64,000 nt of DNA from Alviniconcha marisindica (taxonomy: Eukaryota > Mollusca > Gastropoda > Provannidae): NCBI GenBank assembly GCA_018857735.1, contig JABMCL010000453.1:1018501-1082500 (forward strand), read 5' to 3'. The notes under the pieces were generated by a model, which saw nothing but the letters and a program-made list of their open reading frames with translations, ran no database searches and had not been told where the DNA came from. Made by a program: the position numbers and the translations under genes. Below are positions 30,645 through 62,460 of the stretch, piece after piece (the first letter of the stretch is position 1; each line of letters opens with the position of its first letter).

Positions 30645-31110
30645 CCATTTTCTGTCACAGTGACGTTATTAAGACACACTCCACCCATTTTCTGTCACAG
30701 TGATGTTATTAAGACACACTCCACCCATTTTCTGTCACAGTGACGTTATTAAGACACACTCCACCCATTTTCTGTCACAGTGACGTTATTAAGACATACT
30801 CTACCCATTTTCTGTCACAGTGACGTTATTAAGACATACTCTACCCATTTTCTGTCACAGTGACGTTATTAAGACATACTCTACCCATTTCTGTCACAGT
30901 GACGTTATTAAGACATACTCTACCCATTTTCTGTCACAGTGACGTTATTAAGACACACTCTACCCATTTCTGTCACAGTGACGTTATTAAAACACACTAC
31001 ACCCATTTCTGTCACAGTGACGTTATTAAGACACACTCTACCCATTTTCTGTCACAGTGACGTTATTAAGACATACTCTACCCATTTCTGTCACAGTGAC
31101 AGCATCACCA
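30645..31110. repeat. 40-bp array
   Basis: About 11 copies of CAGTGACGTTATTAAGACAC and TCCACCCATTTTCTGTCA with 39-40-bp spacing. A more diverged form of the same theme (CCCATTTTCTGTCACAGTGA) extends left to about 30150. It fills much of the gene-free stretch between 29.8 and 31.3 kb. Confidence 0.85.
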
Positions 31111-31458
31111 AGTCACACTAATTATAAGAATGATCTTTTATGCATTGGCCCTAATATTAATTCTATATTTAAGGTATATATCTCCAAATATAATATTAAT
31201 ATACTTATCGTACTCATTAACCATTCATCTGAAATTACAACGAACGCACACATACGACATGTACTGAAAAGGTACTAGTAATCTAACGGAATGGTGCCTG
31301 GATTTGCAAATGATTGCACATTAACAGACATGTACAAGTAGTTAAACATGTTATACCACGCAGAAAGCGTAGACACAGGATTCAGTAAAAGTTGGCAGCA
31401 GCCAGCAGTCTCAAGTTTGCCTGTGAAACAATGAACTGTAAACAACTGATGAGACATG

Positions 31459-31464
31459 TTTATT
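31459..31464 (-). terminator. Poly(A) signal downstream of the HSF-like gene
   Basis: AATAAA on the minus strand, about 340 nt after the distal stop codon of the HSF-type gene. It is the first canonical signal noticed downstream. Confidence 0.35.
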
Positions 31465-31802
31465 AATACTCTGAGTCGGCAATTATTGACACAATTTACA
31501 CTCTTAGAGTGTCTTATATGCGCATGTGCGTGCGCGTGCCTGCGTGCCACCATAGGAAGCTGAAATAATGTGGGTCGATATAGCTGTATATGCAGAAGCT
31601 CTTATCATAAGGCACAATAAGAAGACGTGGTCTGTCGCAGGCGTGGTTTTTCACGAGGGTGGTCTGTCCTCATGGGTTCCGCTGTGCACTGTAGCTCTAT
31701 CTCACTTTTGAGCCTGATCAACATTAGAGAAAGAGCACCAACAACGACAACAAAACAACAACAACAAAACCTCGTAAGTCCTGGCGTACAAAACTGGAGT
31801 TT

Positions 31803-33288
31803 TCACATGGGTATTCCACAGCCGTAGTCTGGAAACTCCTCCACAAAGACGCCTGTGGCTGTGAGGTCCGAGTAGGTGGGGGGCTGCAGTTCGACAGCCA
31901 CGGCGTCACTGCAGCTCACCAACCGCTGCTCGCTCCGGTCAGCGTCACACGACAAGGCGCTCAGCCCATACACAGCACCCCCGCCTTCCCCCTCACTGCA
32001 TCTGAGTCCCTGGAGAAGTTGACCCTGTCCACAGGCACATGCAGGGGGTCCACAGATAGTGTCCGCCTGCGTGAAAGCTTCTGATCTAAGCTCATACGGC
32101 ACCATGTCCTTCCATCCACCTTCACTGACGGCACTGCCGTTGTCACCAACAGGACAGCTCTGGAACACAGCCGTGTCGAAGACTGCGTTTTCATGACGCA
32201 GATTATAATCAACGTTCATTCCACAGAGAGCACTTCCGCTGTTCGGCGTGTAGCTCGTCGTTTCCTCGTCATTTTTTTCAGTGTACCTTCGAATTGGGTT
32301 GATTGATCTCGTCACCGTACAGGTAATCCAGCTGACTGTTTTTGTACCACTCGTCCAGTTGTTCAACCCCCGTTACGTCATAGTGAATTGCCTCCTGCGG
32401 AGAGTGGGCTGACAACGACTGTAAAGTAGTGATCTCCCTTACGTCGTCTGCATCCGTCAGTGCGACCTGACTGTGGACGGACTGCTCGCTGGCGGCTGTG
32501 TTTGCCAGAAGTTGAAGATACTCCTCTTCTTTCAGCTCGTTCTGCGCGTAGACGGCAAGAACGCTGAGCAGATCGTGCTGGGTTGGACGGCCGGCGTCAG
32601 AGTCCAAGCTATTCCAACACCCTGAGCGGCCTTCGATGGCACTGAGAACGTGCGTAGAGGAATAGAGAAGACTCGAAGCATCCACGGATTTTTTAGATCT
32701 AAATTCACAGTTAGAAGGTGTCTGGGAAAAGTCCGAAATAGATCTTGTTGCCGACAGGGTAAAGCTGGTATCAGCCCGAGAAAAGCTGCCGCTGATGACA
32801 GAGAAGTTGTCTGGACAGCTGTCGGTTTCACTCGTATCGCGTCGTTGTCTGTACCGCCGTCTGGAGCCTCTCCTCTTGGGGGAAGATGTCGCCAGGGGTC
32901 TGACACTTCGCCTTTGATTACAATATCTGAGGAAAGATTTTCTCTTCGTCTTAATTCCGTGCAACAATTCCTTTCTATCGCGGATGAAATCCGGATGGCT
33001 GAACTCGAACACAGTTTCGGTGCCTTCCACAATTCTCCAGTCAAAGCTGTATTCACGAAAAAGGCGACGGATGTTGGGGAAAGAAGCAATCTGAACAAAA
33101 CCTGGGTAGCATTTCATCACTTTTTCCTCAAAAAAATCTTCCTCCACAAATACACTGGTTCCACTCGAGCTCCATTTCACAAGAAATCCGTCGTTTGCCA
33201 CTTCGTACAACTTGACAGGGAATCTTGCTTTTGGCTCGAAACAAACGCGTGGTCGTGGTCTCAGTTCGTCTGCAGACTCGAAGTCCAT
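31803..33288 (-). CDS. Heat-shock-factor-type DNA-binding protein
   Basis: ATG at 33288 opens MDFESADELRPRPRV, followed at about residues 21-105 by an HSF-type winged-helix domain: FPVKLYEVANDGFLVKWSSS, SVFVEEDFFEEKVM, FVQIASFPNIRRLFREYSFD, and EFSHPDFIRDRKELLHGI. A basic patch (KRRGSRRRYRQRR) and a Ser-rich acidic tail follow. No heptad-repeat trimerisation region is obvious, so it resembles divergent HSF5/HSFY-type factors more than HSF1. The first frame stops at 32278. A coding-looking continuation in another frame ends GVFVEEFPDYGCGIPM at 31803. A phase-0 GT-AG intron 32160-32286 (AAG|GTACAC to TTCCAG|AGC) would join them to 452 residues; a frameshift is the alternative. Target genes cannot be inferred. 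Confidence 0.75.
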
Positions 33289-33299
33289 CTTGAAGAATT

Positions 33300-33903
33300 G
33301 AAGTCCAGTGTTTAATGGAAATTAAAGACCGACAGTTTAAGTTTGCACATATCATTTTGTCTACACATTTTCACAACACGTCATTAGATTGCGTGGCACA
33401 CTTTTTCCTGCGACATTGTTTAAATTATTACATCTGTCTCGTCAAAGACAGTGACGTAGGTTTTATTGAAATACTAAGGCAGTGTCTAATTTGTGCAAAC
33501 ATTTGAACAATTGTATCGATGGTTCCAGATAAACAACAAGCCTAAACGTTGCATACTTATGAACATGTTTGATAAATGTAGACAAAAACAGCGATTATTT
33601 GAAATTAGATCTCGCAGTGTTGCACCCTTGTCAGATGATGAGTGTGCGCGCATGCGTGTAGGCCTATCAACAATAATAACTCTTTCATGGCGCTATAGCC
33701 TATCCCCAGGAGGAAAACAACAACAAAAAGACAAACAAAAAACAAACAAGAAATCACACGACCTCACGGTGTTGTACATTATTATAAGTACCAACAACAA
33801 CAACAACAACAACAAAAAATCATAAAAATCAATACAATGGACAAGTATTATGCACACATACAATTAAACACACACACATTAGACACACAACACTATTCAC
33901 ATC

Positions 33904-33935
<32 letters not shown>

Positions 33936-35000
33936 ACACACACACACACGAGTTTATTCAGCTATCCTTTATTCTGTGTCTACAACAATTTATCAGTACA
34001 GATCCAAACATAAAAGATTCAAAAGAACACATTTATTATGACATAGACAACACGATGCAAATGTTCAGGGAAATCACCTTCTTCAGGCCACAAACAACAA
34101 TGAAACGGTTAAAAACAATGAAAACGGCTATCAGGCTATAAGAGGTGAAGTAACTTATCTTTTGTTGTTGTTGTGTTCATGCTTGCCGGAAGAATGTTGG
34201 CAGCTATATCAGATTTTTATCAGCACAGGTCAGATAGTATCTGGGCCGCCGGTTTTCAAACGCTACGGATACTTTGATGAACGAGCGAGAATCGGCTTTT
34301 GAGGACGTCCGACAGTGCTGTTAAAAAAGTGCTAGATCGATCTAATAAAAACCACTTAATAAAATCTGCAGTATCCATGCATGATGTGAGCACATTGTCG
34401 TAATAGCATATAAACTGACGTTGCTAACAGGGACACTGCTGAATATTCACACATCTGCCTTTCAGACTTTTCCAGTACATGTGAACATGTGTATGCGCGC
34501 GAGCGTTGTGCTCATTCATTCAAAATTGCGTATCGGATCTGATGCGCCCATTGAAGCAAATAAATATATGCAACTCACTTGCTAAATGGAGCCAGTGAGT
34601 AAATCATAATTGAACTGTGGGACTTTACTGTCTTGTGAACCACACTTGTTAAGTGACCATTTCAGGACCATCAAGCTCCGTCATAAGCAATAGTACACTT
34701 CAAAATTCTTACCATATATAATTATATGTAAACCCTTTCTCAAGTCAAACAAACAAAATTAACCCACACACATATTGATAAAACAAAGCATACATACGCT
34801 AACATCAAACACAAACGTTTGAAGAATTAGACCCCTAAATATTGCCCTTGTTAAGAAGAAGAAGAAGGATGGGGGGGGGGGGGGGGGGGGGGGGGGGATG
34901 AAGAAGAAGACGAAGAAGAAATCGTGGCTAGGATATGCTGGTGCCGTCGACCATTTCGTCTAATTTATCGATACCAGATTAAGAAAAAAGAAAAAACGGG
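33300..35000. other. Gene-free interval upstream of the HSF-like gene
   Basis: It must include the HSF-like gene's promoter next to 33288. The rest is AT-rich with (CA)n at 33908-33950 and a G-run at 34868-34898. No ORF or RNA gene is supported. Confidence 0.5.
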
Positions 35001-35559
35001 ACTGGACAAAAACGAGAACGGAACAAAGTAATTCAGTCAAAAAGTCATGACAAATGCATAATGGCAAACATGGTACCATATGACATGTAGCAAGCTGCAC
35101 ATATCACCCACCAACTATCATCTAGTTCCTCAACAAATAATATATTTTCTTTACAATGCGCCTGTCCCAGTTCTAAAAACGAGCTCCAAGCACAGTACAG
35201 GATCACATCAGTAAAATAATACATATCTAAGAAATACATGCAGAAAAACAAAAACAAAAAACAACACCAGGATCTAGGTAATACAACTGCATATGACAAG
35301 ATAATGATTAGCAATCAACAAGAGCCATACCAAATAATCTTATCTCTCAACGAAAAATGATGCATAATTTTGAGGGGGGGGGGGGGGGGGGGAGGGGGCA
35401 GGAGAGAGGATCGTCAGCAGAAAAACAGCAAAACAGAAAGAGCAAGAGGAGACTAGTCAGAAAACAAGAGGACTTGGCAGAAAACAAGGGAGGAGATAGG
35501 AGAGAGGAATCAGATGACAGCCCTGAGATCCCAGACAGTCTGTTCTATTTAGTCTTGAT

Positions 35560-35720
35560 CTAACGTTAGCCAACGTAAAAAAAATCATCAACTGAGCTGG
35601 TGTAGATATAGATGCAACAGTGGAGAAACCAGAAATCAAAATAAACAGATAAAAAAATAATAATAAAAATAACACCCAGTCAACCAAGACGGCTATATCA
35701 ATGCGAGCTGAAATTAAATA
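35560..35720 (-). mobile_element. Another copy of the CAGTCAACCA-type LINE tail
   Basis: Contains CCCAGTCAACCAAGACGGC and TATATCAATGCG on the plus strand, matching the LINE terminus at 52150. Flanking AT-rich DNA from about 34990 may be the 3' UTR of the same or a related insertion, but no convincing ORF was found. Confidence 0.35.
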
Positions 35721-36201
35721 TGAAAACACACTATATAGCTGTGAGTTCTTACAAGTATAAATGCACAGCGCGTCAGTGTATGTCCGCTGCTCGTGTATGT
35801 GTGTGTATTCGCAGCAGTGCCTGCGTGAACCGATATTGATCTCACTGATATTATTACTGATTTCGTAGCTGTTTGAAAAGTGATGTGTGAAGCATATATC
35901 TGTTATGCATTGCCTTGAAACTTCATTAAGCAAGTCTGAAATGACCACACTAACTATTGACAACAGTTTTGTTGGGAACATGCAGTCAAGTTCAGTAAGT
36001 GTGCAACAAACAACAGTCTGCTCAGCGGTCACTCCAGGCAAGTCTCTGCCCGGTTGAGAAGTGTCACATTTCAGCTGGCTATTTATTATAAAGGCTGTCA
36101 GTTTTATTCTTTCCACAACGGCAGTTGGAATTTGCATGTCCTCTCCTTACTGACGTACTGATGTGAAGAGCCACACGAGGTTTTTGTTGTTGTTTGGTGT
36201 G

Positions 36202-36239
<38 letters not shown>

Positions 36240-36325
36240 CGCTCTCTCTCTCTCTGCGCGCGCGTGAGGTGTGTGTGTGTGTGTGTGTGCGCGCGTAACA
36301 CAGAGTAACAGTAACTAAAACAATG

Positions 36326-36375
<50 letters not shown>

Positions 36376-36609
36376 GCGCGCGCGTATCAGTACAGTGTAA
36401 AGCACACGCGTGACACCCAGTTGTTCATATTCTTATATTGCAAAGCGTAAAGCATTCTATATGCCTTTAATAAAGGAAGGCGGTTCTCTGTCATTTTCAC
36501 AAGGTTTAACCAATATCTAATGCATTTTACAAAAGTTATTATGTAGAGAGGGTATCTCCCCGTTTCTCCATATAAAACAGTGCACTAGGTGCTCTTATGC
36601 TAACATTAA

Positions 36610-36692
<83 letters not shown>

Positions 36693-36699
36693 CAGAGAC

Positions 36700-36738
<39 letters not shown>

Positions 36739-36739
36739 C

Positions 36740-36776
<37 letters not shown>

Positions 36777-36785
36777 GGCAGAGAG
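36610..36785. repeat. (GA)n / (GACA)n microsatellite
   Basis: GA dinucleotides grading into GACA tetranucleotides; a second pure (GA)n lies at 36924-36994. There is no gene in 33.3-37.2 kb apart from LINE tails and these tracts. Confidence 0.95.
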
Positions 36786-36920
36786 AGAACTCGAACTCGA
36801 AAACTTAATTTTACAAGGATTGTAGTTTAGGTTCAGTCAAAAACCTGTCTAACAACTAGTCCTTGCTAAGCTACTGATAAATAGATATCAAATTACAGGC
36901 ATTACTTATATAATAATGGC

Positions 36921-36997
<77 letters not shown>

Positions 36998-37394
36998 TGT
37001 TTAAAGCAGTGAAACCTTTCAAATTAGCTTTTTGTATTGACTGATATATGATCCTGGCTCGAACTGGCGTAATTCTGCTGACTGTTAGAGCACAAACACC
37101 ATATGACATTGCTCCGAAGGAACTACGTTCAGGGGACGCAACTCTCTTGGCGGCTTCATACTTTACTGCCCTTGAACAGTCTCTATTATTCAGTGCCTGT
37201 GCCCATGACTCAATGAAACGCGTACAGTGATTCACCATGCCCCCTTCTCATGATTCATTCAAATTTGTAGCGGTTCACCCTGCAAACTTCACTCATTGTT
37301 GGAACATGTACCATGACTCGCCACGCCCTCTTCCCATGCTGCCAGCCCCTCCCTCATATCCAGCTCTTCCCCCTACCAACCCATGGAAGTCAGG

Positions 37395-38240
37395 TTCTCT
37401 TGGAGGCCTCAGGGATGTCGGGTACATTTGGAGACTTCAGGGATGTCGGCTCTCTTGGAGACTTCATGGATGTCGGGTACATTTGGAGTCCTCAGGGATG
37501 TCGGGTACATTTGGAGGCCTCGGGCATGTCGGGTATATTTGGAGTCCTCAGGGATGTCGGGTACATTTGGAGTCCTCAGGGATGTCGGGTACATTTGGAG
37601 ACTTCAGGGATGTCGGCTCTCTTGGAGACTTCAGGGATGTCGGGTACATTTGGAGTCCTCAGGGATGTCGGGTACATTTGGAGGCCTCGGGCATGTCGGG
37701 TATATTTGGAGTCCTCAGGGATGTCGGGTACATTTGGAGTCCTCAGGGATGTCGGGTACATTTGGAGACTTCAGGGATGTCGGCTCTCTTGGAGACTTCA
37801 GGGATGTCGGGTACATTTGGAGTCCTCAGGGATGTCGGGTATATTTGGAGTCCTCAGGGATGTCGGGTACATTTGGAATCCTCAGGGATGTCGGGTACAT
37901 TTGGAGACTTCAGGGATGTCGGCTCTCTTGGAGACTTCAGGGATGTCGGGTACATTTGGAGTCCTCAGGGATGTTGGGTACATTTGGAGGCCTCGGGCAT
38001 GTCGGGTATATTTGGAGTCCTCAGGGATGTCGGGTACATTTGGAGTCCTCAGGGATATCGGGTACATTTGGAGACTTCAGGGATGTCGGGTATATTTGGA
38101 GTCCTCAGGGATGTCGGGTACATTTGGAGTCCTCAGGGATGTCGGGTACATTTGGAGGCCTCAGGGATGGCGGGTATGTTTGAAGGCCTCAGGGACATCG
38201 GGTACTTCTGGAGGCCTCAGGGATGTCCTGTTTCTTGGAG
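37395..38240. repeat. 28-bp array with higher-order structure
   Basis: About 30 copies of GGGATGTCGGGTACATTTGG and AGTCCTCA. Variant monomers (GGCTCTCTTGGAGACTTCA, GGCCTCGGGCATGTCGGGTA) recur in the same order at about 167 and 306 bp. 28 is not a multiple of three, so each frame is open with the same mixed peptide; not a gene. Confidence 0.9.
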
Positions 38241-38564
38241 GCCTCAGTGAAGCTGGTCGCCCTGCTGTACCCTTCAGCACTTTGTCCGGATGATGGACGA
38301 TGTAATAGCACAGGAAAGCCCTCACGGAGTTGTAGCCACGCTTGAACAAACAGCAAACACTTCCACTTACTGGCAACAGAAGCAGCCACACCACCACCAC
38401 CACCACCACCAAAAGTGAGAACTTACGTGCCAGCTAACACAAACACCACCATATGCGTCGGTAAGAGTTGATTAGGAAGAAAAGTCTGATCGACCCTTTC
38501 CACATTATTCCGGTAGGAACACAGACCAGGGCCCACATATGATGTGATGAGCAAATTAAGTTAA

Positions 38565-38870
38565 AGGACCCTGTAGCAAAGTGGTTAGCGCGTCGAACTG
38601 CGGGCCGGAACGTTCTGCCGGTTCGAATCCAGTCACAGTCATGATGGACTTTTCAACCCTTTTTGGACCACACTGCCCAGCTTCTGTTTGAGAGCCGTGT
38701 TGTTCCAATTACTTGACCAACATTACAGTTACAGTTCCACAGTTACCGGGCCTGGTTAACACCGGGGTAATTATGACAGTAGCGTGGTCTGTGCCCCTGT
38801 CAAGTATTCTCAAACCAAAATGGACCTCCATAGCATCATCAGTTATTATCCTGATCGATCACTGCATAAA
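38565..38870 (+). mobile_element. tRNA-headed SINE, fourth type
   Basis: GTAGCAAAGTGGTTAGCGCG and TGCCGGTTCGAATCCAGTC (38572-38634) form box A and box B at tRNA spacing. The downstream body (TTTTTGGACCACACTGCCCA onward) shows no tRNA 3' half. No second copy was found here, so the end is approximate. Confidence 0.5.
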
Positions 38871-39289
38871 AAAATATCAGCTTCTGTAGCGCTTCATGTC
38901 CGGTTTGTCCTCGATAGCAGCTGTCCATAACGTCTAGGCTGCCTAAATCTAGAAAAAAGAACCTATAATCTTAAACACGTTTAGGCCGGTCGGACTGCCC
39001 TATCTACGTTTCATGCCGATTTTGTCAGCGTCGTAACGTTTAGAAGATAAACGCGATAAGGAGATGGGGGTGGGGGGGGGGGGGGGGGGGGGGTATTTGC
39101 ACTTCGTACACACGCCGATTCTGTCAGTGTCGTCACCGTTTAGAAGATAAATTTCGCTCTTCGTACATATGGGCCCTGGTACACAGCAGTACGTACCACT
39201 AACCACGAGCGACAGACTATTTTTGTATTGAGACTTGGCGCCTGTCTTTTTATTTCAGATCACAGTTTAGGCCACATAAAGGCGGGGTG

Positions 39290-40325
39290 AGGGAGGGGGG
39301 ATTCTAAAACATGCGATGAGCGGGGAGGGGGTGTTCTAAAATATGCGATGAGTGGGGTGTTCTAAAACATGCGATGAGTGGGGAGGGGGTGTTCTAAAAT
39401 ATCGTGAGGGGGAGAGAGGGGGGGATCAACATGCGATGAGTGGGGAGGGGGTGTTCTAAAATGATGGGGGGGGGGGGGGGGATTCTAAAACATGCGATGA
39501 GGGGGGGGTGTTCTAAAATATGCGATGAGTGGAGGGGGGGGGGGATTCTAAAACATGCGGATGAGTGGGAGTGGGGTGTAAGGTGAGGGGGGGGGGGGGG
39601 ATTCTAAAACATGCGATGAGTGGGGTGTTCTAAAATGCGATGAGTGGGGAGGGGGGGGGGGGGATTCTAAAACATGCGATGAGTGGGGAGGGGTGTTCTA
39701 AAATATGCGATGAGTGGAGGGGGGGGGGGATTCTAAAACATGCGATGAGTGGGGAGGGGGTGTTCTAAAATATGCGATGAGTGGGGGGGGGGGGTTTGGT
39801 GAGTGGGGATGTCTTAAAATATGCGATGAGTGGGGAGGGGGGTTCTAAAATATGCGATGAGTGGGGAGGGGGTGTTCTAAAATATGCGATGAGTGGGGAG
39901 GGGGTGTTCTAAAATATGCGATGAGTGGGGAGGGGGTGTCTAAAACATGCGATGAGGGGGGGGGGGTGTTTCTAAAACATGCGATGAGGGGGAGGGGGTG
40001 TACTAAAACATGCGATGAGGGGGGGGGAGGGGGGGGTGTACTAAAACATGCGATGGGGGGGGTGGGGAGGGGGTGTACTAAAACATGCGATGAGTGGGGA
40101 GGGGGTGTACTAAAACATGCGATGAGTGGGGAGGGGGTGTACTAAAACATGCGATGAGTGGGGAGGGGGTGTACTAAAACATGCGATGAGTGGGGAGGGG
40201 GTGTACTAAAACATGCGATGAGTGGGGAGGGGGTGTACTAAAACATGCGATGAGTGGGGAGGGGGTGTACTAAAACATGCGATGAGTGGGGAGGGGGTGT
40301 ACTAAAACATGCGATGAGTGGGGAG
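39290..40325. repeat. About 32-bp G-rich array
   Basis: About 30 copies of AAAACATGCGATGAGTGGGG and AGGGGGTGTTCT or AGGGGGTGTACT; the right-hand third is homogeneous. Runs of four to twelve G on the plus strand suggest quadruplexes. It lies about 300 bp past the phospholipase poly(A) signal. Confidence 0.9.
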
Positions 40326-40626
40326 GGGAGAAGGGGGACTTTCATCGCACGTGGGACACACATCAGCAAATTGCTGGGTTTTGTTTTCTTCTGTTTCAAC
40401 AGCCAACGTCAGCTAGCTCCAAGCTAAGCCTGGAAACGAATAATAATAATAAATAGAAACGAAGCGATCTGCCATAAACTGTATCATTTACATAAGACAT
40501 TGCACCAAGGATACATGTTCTCACTCTTCCATCCGTACCACCGGCCTCCCATTCACAGCCAAACACTCCTCCACTTCACCCCGCCTCGTTGTCCCCACAC
40601 CCCATCTTCAGCCGTTGCGTGTGGTG

Positions 40627-40632
40627 TTTATT
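40627..40632 (-). terminator. Poly(A) signal for the phospholipase gene
   Basis: AATAAA on the minus strand about 157 nt past the stop codon, a normal distance for a short 3' UTR. Confidence 0.4.
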
Positions 40633-40788
40633 TGCCTGCTTGGTGACTGTGAGTCCGAATGGCCGTTGGAAGGAACGACTCTTGGTACCGTGTTGTCTTA
40701 CTACGAAGAATGCTGAACCTATCGCTCCTGTCTGTGTGTCTTTTGTCAAATTCAGACGTGTCAGGTATGTGTCAGTGGGTGTGTTTCG

Positions 40789-59992
<19,204 letters not shown>

Positions 59993-61734
59993 TTTGAAAC
60001 CGTCACGAACTGTCTGCACGTGCAGCAAACGGCAGTACCACCCGGCACTATACAAGACTTTTGTTAGTCACGCAGCGAGCGGACTACATACGCAGAGTTG
60101 CACAGCGAGGCAGTCGCACTGGAACGGCATGCACAGAAGTGCGAAGCGCGGCGTTTGAGCAGTTTTATTGGTCAATCTGTTCGCTCGGCTTGGCCGAGTA
60201 GTTAGGCAACGTGCCAGTAAACTGACGGACCAGCACGGAGCAGGTCTTTTGTCCACTCTGTTTCCGAAAGGTGGGTGACGGGCACTGCCTGTTTACTGGT
60301 GTTGTCGTCAACAGTGAGGAAGCAGCAGCGGTACGTTGTCCCAGTCACACAGCTTATTGCGTGACGCTATCCCCAGTCACGCAGCTTACTGCGTGACGTT
60401 ATCCCAGTCACACAGCTTATCGCGTGACATTATCCCAGTACACAGCTTGTCGTGTATTCACCTTGTCCACTGTGCTGTTGGCAAGTTGTGGCGTTATCCC
60501 AGTACACGGCTTGTCGTGTCTTCACCTTATCCCACTGTGCTCAGTTGAAGCAGCATCGGAAAGACTGGCGGATTAGCAGCAAACCCGTCACAGTAACGGC
60601 ACACAGTTATTGACGACGAGATAGACAGCCAGAGTGAGAGAAGCAAAGGAGTGTCTTGCTGGAACCAAACTCGCCGACATCGTGCATTGCAACAGTCAGC
60701 ACACGGCAGCCACGGCCGCTACACGTACAGCACGGAGCGGTGGACCTGGAGGCAAGCCGCCCTCCGCACCTACCTGAAACAGCAAACAGAAACATCTCTG
60801 TGCAGTTTGCACTGGCACTGCCCTCTGTCTCAGCATACAACAGTAATGCCGCACAGCCTAACGGGTTACAACAGTAACGCCACACAGCCTAACGGTAACG
60901 CCACACAGCCTAACAGTTTACAACAGTAACGCCACACAGCAAGAAATCTAGATTTTTTTTCTTCCTATTTTGCCATTTTTCTTACCAATTTCAAAATCTT
61001 AAGATTACTACTTTTAGATCTAAAAGATTTCACTGTCAGATGTATTATATATTTCGGTGAAGATCACAAGTACGATCTAAAAAAAGAAAAAAAGAAAAAA
61101 GAAGAGCTTTTAGATGTAAAAGACGTCGCTGTCTGACGTGTTTTATTCAGTACAACCTGATCTAAACTTTGACCTTTCGGAAATGTACTGGTTGATATCA
61201 GCATGCTCATGTATTATTAGTGTTTCAATTTGCTTTGGTGAATAATGCCATAAAACATTGATTACTGATATCTTGTGGTGTATTAATTTTGTAACAAAAC
61301 CAGAGAATGTTTCGGTTCTCATGATTGTTAGTTTGCTAATGTGGTGGTTTATTTTATGCGCTAGAAATCTAATTTCTTTTTCGTACTTTTCAGGTGATGA
61401 TCAGTGATTACTGGGCTACTGTATTCACCGAACTAGCAACTGTCTCATGAGAATAATATACATCCAAAGAGTCATCGTTTAACGTGTGAGATTTGTATAG
61501 TCTCTCTTTTTGTCTGCCTCATCGCTCCTCTCCGATTGTGTGTGCCAGCGCGCTTGTGTGTGTGTGTGTGTGTGTAGACATTGAGCTTTGCGCAGTGGGA
61601 GGAAACCCATTCTTCACATTAATCTCGCAATCTTCTTTCCAAGAACGGGGGTTCTGGAAGACCGTGGAGCTGTGCGTACTGTGTGGAGAGGCCCTTGATT
61701 CGGGTGGGAAGACTGTCGTGCCAGCTGCTACAGG

Positions 61735-62460
61735 AAGAGACACCATCAACAGAGCAAGCAAAGAGGGTGGTCATACAGTTGTTGTGTCAGAGGGTCAGAC
61801 ACCATCAACAGAGCAAGCACAGAGCGTGGCCATACAGTTGTTGTGTCAGAGGGTCAGACACCATCAACAGAGCAAGCAAAGAGCGTGGCCATACAGTTGT
61901 TGTGTCAGAGGGTCAGACACCATCAACAGAGCAAGCAAAGAGCGTGGCCATACAGTTGTTGTGTCAGAGGGTCAGACACCATCAACAGAGCAAGCAAAGA
62001 GCGTGGCCATACAGTTGTTGTGTCAGAGGGTCAGACACCATCAACAGAGCAAGCAAAGAGCGTGGCCATACAGTTGTTGTGTCAGAGGGTCAGACACCAT
62101 CAACAGAGCAAGCAAAGAGCGTGGCCATACAGTTGTTGTGTCAGAGGGTCAGACACCATCAACAGAGCAAGCAAAGAGCGTGGCCATACAGTTGTTGTGT
62201 CAGAGGGTCAGACACCATCAACAGAGCAAGCAAAGAGCGTGGCCATACAGTTGTTGTGTCAGAGGGTCAGACACCATCAACAGAGCAAGCAAAGAGCGTG
62301 GCCATACAGTTGTTGTGTCAGAGGGTCAGACACCATCAACAGAGCAAGCAAAGAGCGTGGCCATACAGTTGTTGTGTCAGAAGGTCAGACACCATCAACA
62401 GAGCAAGCAAAGAGCGTGGCCATACAGTTGTTGTGTCAGAAGGTCAGACACCATCAACAT
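61735..62460. repeat. 59-bp highly homogeneous array
   Basis: Twelve copies of GTCAGACACCATCAACAGAG, CAAGCAAAGAGCGTGGCCAT and ACAGTTGTTGTGTCAGAGG, almost without variation (only A/G changes in the last units). All three plus frames stay open for over 200 codons because the unit lacks stops; not evidence of a gene. Confidence 0.95.

Noticed and set aside
37237..38293. ORFs of 266-337 codons in all three plus frames
   Set aside because: They are produced by a 28-bp tandem unit lacking stops; the same peptide mixture appears in every frame, and there is no family similarity or codon signature.
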